A stretch of 64,000 bases of DNA from Constantimarinum furrinae (GTDB lineage: Bacteria; Bacteroidota; Bacteroidia; Flavobacteriales; Flavobacteriaceae). The translations under genes and the position numbers were made by a program. The notes under the pieces are model-generated. The model saw nothing but the letters and a program-made list of their open reading frames with translations, was not told the origin of the DNA and searched no databases. Where the stretch lies: positions 992,001 through 1,056,000 of the forward strand of contig NZ_CP052909.1 in assembly GCF_014295415.1 (NCBI RefSeq). Direction: 5' to 3'. Positions 32,703 through 39,860 of this stretch are shown here, one piece after another (within the stretch, counting starts at the first letter, position 1; each line of letters starts with the position of its first letter).

Positions 32703-33134
32703 ATGAAAATCGCAATAGGAAACGACCACGCCGGCACCGACTATAAAAACACAATAACCAACTATCTTCGCAAGGAAGGTCACGAAGTGACTAATTATGG
32801 AACCGATAGTAATGAAAGTGTGGATTACCCAGATTTTGTACATCCTGTGGCTAAGGATGTTGAAAACAAAGCAGTAGATTTCGGTATTATTATCTGCGGA
32901 AGTGGAAACGGGGCAAATATGACAGCTAACAAGCATCAAAATGTTCGATCTGCGCTTTGCTGGACCAAAGAAATTACTGCATTAGCAAGAGAACACAACG
33001 ATGCCAACGTGCTTAGCATTCCCGCCCGATTTACAAGTGAACCTCAGGCTTTAGACATGGTCAAGACCTTTTTAAATACCGATTTCGAAGGCGGCCGCCA
33101 CCAAAGAAGGGTTGAAAAGATAGCCTGCTCATAA
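32703..33134 (+). CDS. rpiB: Ribose-5-phosphate isomerase B
   Basis: Interconverts ribose-5-phosphate and ribulose-5-phosphate in the pentose phosphate pathway. The 143-residue protein starts MKIAIGNDHAGTDYKNTI with the substrate-binding DHAG at 8-11. The active-site block IIICGSGNGANMTANKH (about 62-78) has the catalytic Cys, and the C-terminal GGRHQRRVEKI is also typical. Length matches RpiB. It is followed 10 nt later by the cation exporter and 2 nt after that by the GNAT gene, a likely three-gene operon. Confidence 0.96.
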   Translation: MKIAIGNDHAGTDYKNTITNYLRKEGHEVTNYGTDSNESVDYPDFVHPVAKDVENKAVDFGIIICGSGNGANMTANKHQNVRSALCWTKEITALAREHNDANVLSIPARFTSEPQALDMVKTFLNTDFEGGRHQRRVEKIACS

Positions 33135-33144
33135 CCCTTCCCCT

Positions 33145-34056
33145 ATGGCACATTCCCACTCCCATAACCATGATCATCACGATGTCAAGGGAAGGAATCT
33201 GTTGCTTACCATCGTACTTAATGTGATCATTACAGCCGCGCAGGTGGTTGGCGGACTTATCTCCGGAAGTCTTTCCCTGCTTTCAGATGCGTTGCATAAT
33301 TTTAGCGATGTATTATCTCTGGTAGTAAGTTATGTTGCCGATAAATTTTCTAAAAGAGAAGCATCATTCGATAAAACTTTTGGCTATAAACGCGCAGAGA
33401 TCCTGGCAGCGTTCGTAAATGCCGCGACACTTTTAATTGTTGCGGTTTATCTAATCTATGAAGCTATACTGCGATTTTTGGATCCTCAGACCATCGAAAG
33501 CGGACTGGTGATCTGGTTAGCTATATTGGGTATTGCAGCGAATGGATTCAGTGTTTTATTACTTAGGAAGGACAGTAAGGAAAATATGAACATGCGCTCC
33601 GCCTACCTTCATTTATTTACAGATATGTCTGCTTCGGTGGCTGTATTGATAGGCGGTTTATTGATGAAATATTTCGGGTGGTTTTGGGTAGATAGCTTAC
33701 TCACGGTATTGATAGCACTATACCTTATTTTTATGGGTTACGATCTGTTAAAAACATCTTTCAAAGTACTTATGTTATTTACTCCGGATGATATTAATCT
33801 GGAAAAGATACGAGATGCGATTTCGATCCACCCAAAGATCAAGAACGTACATCATATGCATATCTGGCAACTGAATGAAAAAGAAACCCACCTGGAAGCG
33901 CATATCGATTTTAGCGAAGACATTACCCTTTCAGAGTTTGATGCCATTCTAGACGAAGTTGAAGCAATGCTGCATGAAAAATTTGAGATAAATCACGTGA
34001 ATATTCAACCCGAATATCAAAAGGATGATGCTAAGGACATCATAGTGCAGGATTAA
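33145..34056 (+). CDS. Cation diffusion facilitator transporter (zinc/cobalt/cadmium efflux)
   Basis: Proton-coupled metal exporter of the CDF family in the inner membrane. The 303-residue protein has a His-rich N-terminus (AHSHSHNHDHHD). Six membrane segments are predicted, including the metal-binding SLSLLSDALHNFSDVLSL (about 46-63) and the second-site HLFTDMSASV near 153. A cytoplasmic ferredoxin-like C-terminal domain contains HHMHIWQLNEKETHLEAHI. Substrate is most likely Zn2+ by similarity to CzcD; Co or Cd are possible. Middle gene of rpiB-CDF-GNAT. Confidence 0.93.
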   Translation: MAHSHSHNHDHHDVKGRNLLLTIVLNVIITAAQVVGGLISGSLSLLSDALHNFSDVLSLVVSYVADKFSKREASFDKTFGYKRAEILAAFVNAATLLIVAVYLIYEAILRFLDPQTIESGLVIWLAILGIAANGFSVLLLRKDSKENMNMRSAYLHLFTDMSASVAVLIGGLLMKYFGWFWVDSLLTVLIALYLIFMGYDLLKTSFKVLMLFTPDDINLEKIRDAISIHPKIKNVHHMHIWQLNEKETHLEAHIDFSEDITLSEFDAILDEVEAMLHEKFEINHVNIQPEYQKDDAKDIIVQD

Positions 34057-34058
34057 TT

Positions 34059-34499
34059 ATGGAAATACTAATAAAAACTTTTTCAGAGTTAAATACAGAG
34101 GAGCTTTACGAGATCTTGCAGCTTCGTAGCGAGGTCTTCGTGGTGGAGCAGGATTGTGTGTATCAGGATATTGACGGAAAGGACCAAAAAGCCCTTCATG
34201 TTTTAGGAAGAAAGGACAAAAAATTAGTTGCCTACACCCGCTGTTTTGCTCCGGGTATATATTTTTCTGAAGCCGCCATAGGGCGAGTGATCGTAAAAGC
34301 TTCGGAACGAAAATACGGTTATGGACATGACATAATGAAGGCTTCAGTAGACGCTATAAAAAAAAGGTTTGATACCGAAACTATAAAACTTTCAGCTCAA
34401 ACCTATTTAATAAAATTTTATAACACCCATGGTTTTCAAACCACCGGGGAGGAATATTTGGAAGATGGTATTCCGCATATTGCCATGATCACAACTTAA
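34059..34499 (+). CDS. ElaA-like GNAT acetyltransferase
   Basis: Acetyl-CoA-dependent N-acyltransferase with unknown substrate. The 146-residue protein resembles ElaA: LYEILQLRSEVFVVEQDCVYQDIDGKDQ (about 14-41), then the GNAT acetyl-CoA loop region IGRVIVKASERKYGYGHDIM and a C-terminal YNTHGFQTTGEEYLEDGIPH. It lies 2 nt after the cation exporter. Its 3' end overlaps the convergent 34489-34860 gene by 11 nt. Confidence 0.88.
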   Translation: MEILIKTFSELNTEELYEILQLRSEVFVVEQDCVYQDIDGKDQKALHVLGRKDKKLVAYTRCFAPGIYFSEAAIGRVIVKASERKYGYGHDIMKASVDAIKKRFDTETIKLSAQTYLIKFYNTHGFQTTGEEYLEDGIPHIAMITT

Positions 34500-34860
34500 T
34501 GAGATTCTTTTGAAGATTAAGGTCTGCCAGCATCTCGTTGGTAAACTTATAATGACCCCGTCGCGTAATGATCTTAAAGCGTTCGTTTCTCATCCGGGAC
34601 AATACATCCAGAAAGCGCCACTTCGACTTTAGCAATGTTGGTTGTTGCGACTTCAAACTTACCTCAAAATAGTGTTTAACTCCCGCACGCTCCGCTACAA
34701 TATCCGGGGTAATACTAATATCACTTCCCTTTTTATTGTAAGACTTCGGAGTCTCGTATCCTTCAATGTCGGCTTTGATATTTTCAAAACCTCTGTGCTC
34801 TAAATAAGCCACCGATTCTTTAATGGTTTCGGTGCTCTCCTCTTTATCTACTTGTATCAT
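34489..34860 (-). CDS. Small hypothetical protein, PD-(D/E)XK-nuclease-like
   Basis: Not firmly recognised. The 123-residue protein has a core resembling a restriction-endonuclease-like fold: an N-terminal helix (TETIKESVAYLEHRGF), then SDISITPDIVAERAG with a candidate acidic residue, then a strand HYFEVSLKSQQ with Glu and a nearby Lys. That spacing is E-x3-K rather than the canonical E-x-K, so the active site may be degenerate. No signal or membrane segment. It overlaps the GNAT gene's end by 11 nt tail to tail. Confidence 0.6.
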   Translation of the reverse strand: MIQVDKEESTETIKESVAYLEHRGFENIKADIEGYETPKSYNKKGSDISITPDIVAERAGVKHYFEVSLKSQQPTLLKSKWRFLDVLSRMRNERFKIITRRGHYKFTNEMLADLNLQKNLIKL

Positions 34861-34907
34861 AACCTACATGATACGAAATATTATGCTTTTTTTCCGCTAA
34901 AATTCTG

Positions 34908-35741
34908 TTAATTGGCAGAATCTCGTCTTTTGGAACGCACACTTTTATTAAATGGAATCCCTAACTGAACCCACAAATTCTCGTCATCGGTATGGTCCGA
35001 AATATCGAGACCGTATTGTATCGTCTTAGGATCTTCATATACAAACGTGCCAAACAACCGGTCCCAGATCGAAAGCATATTACCGTAATTGGTATCGGTC
35101 CAGGGAAGCTTAAAATGATGGTGAAACTTATGCATGTTCGGGCTGACTATAACATAACTTAGCGTCTTGTCCAGCCATAGCGGCATTGAAATATTAGCAT
35201 GGGTGAAGTAAGTAAAAAGCACACTCAAAATACGATAAAAAAAGTAGAAGGAAATGGGCATCCCCATGATCACAACAGCGCCAAGGGCAAAAAGCTCTCG
35301 GATTAAAAAATCGATAGGATGGTGCCTTGTTCCCGTGGTAGCATCAATATTCTTATCGCTGTGATGAACAATATGAAGTCGCCACATCCACGATACCTGA
35401 TGAAGCAGATAATGAACTCCGTATTGTGCGATGAGATCCAAAACCATGATCGACAACAACAACTCTACCCAAACCGGGGCTTCAAACAGATGCAATAACC
35501 CAAAATTACTTTCGTTCAACCATACGAATATTCCCAGGGTGAGTATACCAAATACCGCATTTATAACCATAACGAAAACCAGTAGCAGCAAATTAACCTT
35601 CGCATGCTTCCATTTTTTATATTTCAGAACGACCAGACTGTAGTACCCCTCCAGGACCCAGAAGATGGCCAGACAAAAAAATACCCATCCGGCTTTCATC
35701 CAGATGGGCATGGTTTCAAAAAAGGTTAAAATATCTTCCAT
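34908..35741 (-). CDS. Sterol desaturase/fatty acid hydroxylase family protein
   Basis: Membrane di-iron enzyme family that hydroxylates or desaturates lipids. The 277-residue protein has four or more membrane segments and the His-box set: HYLLHQ near 110, HIVHHSDKN near 123, the TRHHP box near 138 and HKFHHHFKLPWTDTNYG near 215. This pattern fits the family; the substrate (sterol, carotenoid or fatty acid) is unknown. Lies 21 nt after the S41 protease stop region on the same strand. Confidence 0.9.
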   Translation of the reverse strand: MEDILTFFETMPIWMKAGWVFFCLAIFWVLEGYYSLVVLKYKKWKHAKVNLLLLVFVMVINAVFGILTLGIFVWLNESNFGLLHLFEAPVWVELLLSIMVLDLIAQYGVHYLLHQVSWMWRLHIVHHSDKNIDATTGTRHHPIDFLIRELFALGAVVIMGMPISFYFFYRILSVLFTYFTHANISMPLWLDKTLSYVIVSPNMHKFHHHFKLPWTDTNYGNMLSIWDRLFGTFVYEDPKTIQYGLDISDHTDDENLWVQLGIPFNKSVRSKRRDSAN

Positions 35742-35762
35742 TCAAGCGTAATAAACAAACGA

Positions 35763-37403
35763 CTATTTTAAAATTCTGGCATAACGGCTCTCATCATTTA
35801 AAACATCAATTGCAGCTTTAATTTCAGGATTGTGTGTTACTTGATAATTATAAAGCCCCTCACGATAGAAGTACCGCTTTAGGATCTCGTCACTAATAAG
35901 CCATTTTATCTCTTCTTTTTTATTGAGAAGTGCCTTATCTTTTGCTTTGTCGACGGTAGCCATTAAAGCGTTGTAACTTGCTGCGATCTCCTCACTTAAA
36001 TCGTCATCTTCGGAACGGCGAAGTGCTTCCGCAAATTCCTTTTCCGTTTGTGTCTCGTAAGTAAAATTATTTTGTTTAAGGAACTTTAGAAAATCCTGAA
36101 AATCCCCATCCGAGAACTTAAAATTCTTCCAATCGGTAAGTTGATGACTGTAATAATACTGTGTAGCATAATCGAAAATAGCATTGTCTTTAAGCAAAGC
36201 CGTGGTAATCGGACTAAACACTGCAGTTTCCACCTCTATGTCCGGAAGGATCCCTCCGCCATCATATACCGTTCTGCCTCCTTTGGTAGTGAATTTGTTG
36301 TATTCCTTGGCATCGACACGAATAGGATCTCCGTTCTCATCCCGGTTCCAATAATCCAACGCCTGTATACACCTTCCGCTGGGAGTGTAATAGCGGGAAA
36401 TGGTAACCTTCAGCTGAGTGCCATAAGTAAGTTTTTTAGGACGTTGCACCAACCCCTTCCCAAAACTACGGGCTCCTACTACTACAGCTCTGTCCAGATC
36501 CTGCAACCCCCCCGAAACGATCTCGCTGGCAGAGGCACTTCGGCCATTAACCAACACCGCAAGCGGAATTTCCTTATCCACAGGGTCATTCAGCGTTTTA
36601 TAGGTCTTATTGTATTTTTCGATCACCGACTTGGTCGTGGTGATCACCTCCCCTTTATCAACAAACAGATTCACTACGTTAATAGCTTCGTTAAGAAGTC
36701 CGCCGGGATTCCCCCTAAGGTCCAAAATGATCTTAGTGGCCCCCTGTTCTTTAAGATCCTGTAGTGCCGCTCTGGTTTCTATGGTAGTTTTACTGTTAAA
36801 AGCACTTAAGACGATATAACCAATGTTGTTGTCGAGTAATTTATAAAAAGGTACGGCTTTTACATCTACAGCTCCCCGGGTAAGCGTTACTGTGTTTGTT
36901 TTTCCCTGCCTTATATAGGTTAATTCAACAGTAGACCCGGGAGTTCCCTTTAATAATTCTCCGGCGTCATTCTCAAAATCTGAAATGCGCACCGAACCTA
37001 TTTTTACGATCTCATCGCCTGCCTTTAGTCCGGCCTTATCGGCGGGATAATCCTTGTAGGGTTCCACCACAACGATCTTGTCCTTCTCACTTCGCGCCGT
37101 TGCGCCTATACCGGTATACACTCCGCTATTGTTGATTCTGGCATCTTCCACCGCCTGTTCGTTCCAGTACACCGTGTAAGGATCGAGGTCTTCCAGCATA
37201 CCCTTAATGGCCTTGTCCATTAAAATAGCAGGGGTTACTTCATCCACATAATTCATGTTCAATTCCTTAAAAAGAGTTGTGAAGATCTCTATTTGTTTGG
37301 CGATCTCAAAAAAGTCGCTTCTCAAACTAAAAGCAGTGGTAGAAAACAGGATTCCGGCAGCAAGGACGGGTAGAATAAGCCTGCGCTTTATAATTTTTTT
37401 CAT
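35763..37403 (-). CDS. S41 family carboxyl-terminal processing protease
   Basis: Periplasmic Ser-Lys protease with a PDZ domain, of the CtpA/Prc type. The 546-residue protein has an N-terminal membrane/signal segment (about 8-27) and a PDZ domain (about 85-170: GIGATARSEKDKIVVVEP, GLKAGDEIVKIG). The protease core follows, with LDLRGNPGGLL, the nucleophile NGRSASASEIVSGG and the general-base Lys in GARSFGKGLVQ. A long helical C-terminal extension (about 400-546) follows. It lies 6 nt after rnpA, a pairing I recognise from other Flavobacteriia. Substrate not readable. Confidence 0.93.
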   Translation of the reverse strand: MKKIIKRRLILPVLAAGILFSTTAFSLRSDFFEIAKQIEIFTTLFKELNMNYVDEVTPAILMDKAIKGMLEDLDPYTVYWNEQAVEDARINNSGVYTGIGATARSEKDKIVVVEPYKDYPADKAGLKAGDEIVKIGSVRISDFENDAGELLKGTPGSTVELTYIRQGKTNTVTLTRGAVDVKAVPFYKLLDNNIGYIVLSAFNSKTTIETRAALQDLKEQGATKIILDLRGNPGGLLNEAINVVNLFVDKGEVITTTKSVIEKYNKTYKTLNDPVDKEIPLAVLVNGRSASASEIVSGGLQDLDRAVVVGARSFGKGLVQRPKKLTYGTQLKVTISRYYTPSGRCIQALDYWNRDENGDPIRVDAKEYNKFTTKGGRTVYDGGGILPDIEVETAVFSPITTALLKDNAIFDYATQYYYSHQLTDWKNFKFSDGDFQDFLKFLKQNNFTYETQTEKEFAEALRRSEDDDLSEEIAASYNALMATVDKAKDKALLNKKEEIKWLISDEILKRYFYREGLYNYQVTHNPEIKAAIDVLNDESRYARILK

Positions 37404-37409
37404 ACTAAA

Positions 37410-37766
37410 TTAATTTATCAATTGTGACAGCAATTTTTTTACCGAATTTTCCAGCTGTTCGTATTTCGGTTTATCCTTTCCAATATATAAAAATAACAAC
37501 GCAAATTTAGAGTCATTATTGGAGCTTAACACCTCTTTCTGAAGTCGGTAGCTCTCCCGCATCTGTCTTTTTATCCGGTTTCGGGTCACCGCCAGCTTAA
37601 AACTGCGCTTTGGCACTGCAAAAGCCGCTTTGTTTTCCACAGCCTCATCGTCGGCCATATAAATTAATTTCACAGGAAATTTGGTGATGGATTTCCCTTC
37701 TTCAAAAAGACGCCCGATAGCCTTCTTACTTTTTAGTTTTTCCGATCCTGGAAACTTAGTGCTCAT
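37410..37766 (-). CDS. rnpA: Ribonuclease P protein component
   Basis: Protein cofactor of RNase P, which matures tRNA 5' ends. Start chosen at ATG 37766 (118 residues), giving MSTKFPGSEKLKSKKAIGRLFEEGKS, the normal RnpA opening. An in-frame upstream ATG at 37820 would read through the GC-rich structured element and is rejected. The RNA-binding RNR motif reads TRNRIKRQMRESYR near 66-79. rpmH is not adjacent, unlike in many other phyla. Followed by the S41 protease gene after 6 nt. Confidence 0.92.
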   Translation of the reverse strand: MSTKFPGSEKLKSKKAIGRLFEEGKSITKFPVKLIYMADDEAVENKAAFAVPKRSFKLAVTRNRIKRQMRESYRLQKEVLSSNNDSKFALLFLYIGKDKPKYEQLENSVKKLLSQLIN

Positions 37767-37786
37767 ATCGTAAATGTAGTTTTTTT

Positions 37787-37891
37787 GGGCACGTCTGCCA
37801 AAGCCAGACCGCGCTTTCACTACTCGCTTCCCCTACGTCCTTATGCACGACGCAGGAGGAGAGCTCAAACAGTCCGTTCAATCGCTCGCGC
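37787..37891. repeat. GC-rich structured intergenic element (REP-like), 105 bp
   Basis: GC content is 63 of 105 (60%) by count, in a region otherwise near 40%. It contains a GTCTG/CAGAC hairpin at 37793-37809 and a longer imperfect hairpin around CCCCTACGTC (37830-37839) and GACGCAGGAGG (37849-37859). It ends in CAATCGCTCGCGC, directly abutting a terminator. The GGGC...GCTTTCACTACTCGCTT...CAATC..CGC layout resembles, from memory, an intergenic repeat family of Flavobacteriia. Only one copy is in this window, so repetition is not shown here. Confidence 0.5.
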
Positions 37892-37927
37892 AAAAAAAAT
37901 CCCGCTTTAAGAAGCAGGATTTTTTTT
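37892..37927 (-). terminator. Intrinsic terminator after the M1 peptidase gene
   Basis: A 16-bp stem, AAAAAAAATCCCGCTT with AAGCAGGATTTTTTTT (one mismatch), loop TAAG, with T runs on either strand. It lies 17 bases past the M1 stop codon in its direction of transcription and could also stop + strand transcripts. Confidence 0.88.
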
Positions 37928-37943
37928 AAAGGTAATAAGAGCG

Positions 37944-39785
37944 CTATTCCTGTTCCATCCCAAAGGTGTTGTTCTTTGGGTTTATATCTGCCATCCGTCG
38001 AGAAGCATCTATCATCATACTCTTTACTTTTTTGTCCCCGTCGATCTGAAACGAATAGGTAGGATAGGCCCAGGCCCAATCGGGTAGTACTGTTCTTTTT
38101 AAATTAGGATAGGGATTGTCTTTTTCTGCTCTCGCCATTTGTAACGGAATGTAAAACGATTCCTGACTCCAGTCTTCGTACTGCACGTAGAGGTCAATGG
38201 GCATTGGCATTAAGCCGATACGCTCCAAGGTAACTACAGTGCCCCCTTTGTTAAAAGCCACATCTTTAATGGAGTAATCGATCGTATTCGTGGTTTGAGT
38301 CCAGTCGGTTAGATACCAATCCAACTCAAATCCTGAAACTTTTTCAGCAATTCGAATAAAGTCGTTTGGGGTGGGATGTTTAAACGCCCATTCCTTATAA
38401 TAGCGTTTCAATGTTTCATTTAACTTGTCTTTGCCAATCACATACTCCAGCTGCGCTAAAAATACGGCGCCCTTGCTGTAAGCACTTATTCCGTAGCCTC
38501 TGTTGGAGGTATACCGATCTGCATGGGTAGACTGGGGTTGCTCCTGACCGCTGGTGGCCAAAAATACGTATCCTCTGTAGGATCCCGACTGCGGATTGGC
38601 ATCATTCTCCTGCATCACCACATTCATTGCTTCTCCCGAAATATAGGAAGTAAAACCTTCGTCCATCCACTCGTGCTTGGCTTCGTTGGTAGCCAATAAG
38701 AACTGAAACCAGCTGTGAGCTAATTCGTGTGCGGTCACTCCAACCAAGCTCTCAAACTTTCGGTTTCCGGTGATAAGGGTACACATAGCGTATTCCATTC
38801 CACCGTCACCTCCCTGAATTACGGAGTACTGCTTGTAAGGATACATCCCGATGTTTTCATTAAAATAAACCATCAATTCGGCTGTCTTAGGCTGCAGGTT
38901 TTTCCAGTTCTCTTTAATGTCGGGATTGTTTTTATAAAAAAAGTGGAGGGTAACGCCGTTAGGCCCTGCATAGGTATCGTGTATATAATCATCATCGGCC
39001 GCCCAGGTAAAGTCGTGTACATTGGGAGCTACAAAATGCCAGGTATACTTTCCTTTTTTAGGTTTCATGGTTTTTTGATTGGGCTGCTGATATCCATGAC
39101 CGATCTCGGCAGGGTTCTGCAGATACCCCGAACCACCAATGGTGTAATCGGCATCAATGGTGATCTTTACATCGTAATCTCCCCAAACACCGTGAAACTC
39201 TCTTCCAATATAGGGGTCGGCATGCCAGCCCTCAAAATCGTATTCGGCCAGTTTTGGATACCATTGTGTCATAGAAAGCGCTACGCCTTCTTCGTTGTTT
39301 CTACCACTGCGACGTATCTGAACCGGCACTTGAGCATCCCACTCCATATTAAATGTAGTGCTAGCCCCGGGCATGATAGCTTTGTTAAGTGTTACTTCCA
39401 AGATGGTACCCACTACTTCGTATTTTAAGGCTACACCATCCTGAGTGAGTAATGTGGGTTTTATATATCCTATTTCAGCAGGTGTAAGCTTCGAAATTCG
39501 CTCGGCTACGCGACCATCGGGATCGGAAATGGAACGGGACCTGGCGTCCATTTCACTCCCGGGTTGGAAGGCATTAAAATACAAGTGGTAGAACACTCGA
39601 TTTAGGGTGTCCGGAGAATTATTGGTATAGGTTAAAATTTGCTTGCCCTTATACTGATAGCTTTCAACATCCATATCGATCTCCATCTTGTAGTCGACTT
39701 TCTGTTGCCAATACGAACAGGTGTTTTGAGCAATGCTGACTGTTGTTAATAGAACGGTCAATAAGCTTCCGAAGAAAAATTTCAT
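37944..39785 (-). CDS. M1 family metallopeptidase
   Basis: Zinc aminopeptidase-type enzyme, exported by its signal peptide (MKFFFGSLLTVLLTTVSIAQ). The 613-residue protein carries HELAH followed after exactly 18 residues by the third ligand Glu (HEWMDEGF): a complete HExxH-x18-E site. The exopeptidase GxMEN motif is replaced by GGMEY, so substrate end-specificity is uncertain. An N-terminal beta-sandwich (about 25-240) precedes the catalytic domain; no type IX sorting domain is visible. It is the next gene after S8 on this strand but is separated from it by a terminator. Confidence 0.93.
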   Translation of the reverse strand: MKFFFGSLLTVLLTTVSIAQNTCSYWQQKVDYKMEIDMDVESYQYKGKQILTYTNNSPDTLNRVFYHLYFNAFQPGSEMDARSRSISDPDGRVAERISKLTPAEIGYIKPTLLTQDGVALKYEVVGTILEVTLNKAIMPGASTTFNMEWDAQVPVQIRRSGRNNEEGVALSMTQWYPKLAEYDFEGWHADPYIGREFHGVWGDYDVKITIDADYTIGGSGYLQNPAEIGHGYQQPNQKTMKPKKGKYTWHFVAPNVHDFTWAADDDYIHDTYAGPNGVTLHFFYKNNPDIKENWKNLQPKTAELMVYFNENIGMYPYKQYSVIQGGDGGMEYAMCTLITGNRKFESLVGVTAHELAHSWFQFLLATNEAKHEWMDEGFTSYISGEAMNVVMQENDANPQSGSYRGYVFLATSGQEQPQSTHADRYTSNRGYGISAYSKGAVFLAQLEYVIGKDKLNETLKRYYKEWAFKHPTPNDFIRIAEKVSGFELDWYLTDWTQTTNTIDYSIKDVAFNKGGTVVTLERIGLMPMPIDLYVQYEDWSQESFYIPLQMARAEKDNPYPNLKRTVLPDWAWAYPTYSFQIDGDKKVKSMMIDASRRMADINPKNNTFGMEQE

Positions 39786-39807
39786 GTGTATTTTATTTAG
39801 GTTACAA

Positions 39808-39852
39808 TAAAAAAGATCGATAGGAAAGCTATTGCATCACCCATATCGACCT
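39808..39852 (-). terminator. Intrinsic terminator after the S8 peptidase gene
   Basis: On the - strand AGGTCGATA pairs with TATCGATCT (one wobble), followed by a T run, starting 9 bases past the S8 stop. The loop is about 20 nt, so the structure is weaker than the others. Confidence 0.65.
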
Positions 39853-39860
39853 TTGATGTT

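Noticed and set aside
36141-36764. 207-codon open frame antisense to the S41 protease gene
   Set aside because: Lies entirely within a well-supported gene, has no recognisable domain and an atypical residue mix; a shadow frame.
38727-39428. 233-codon open frame antisense to the M1 peptidase gene
   Set aside because: Same reason: shadow of a complete, motif-bearing gene on the other strand.
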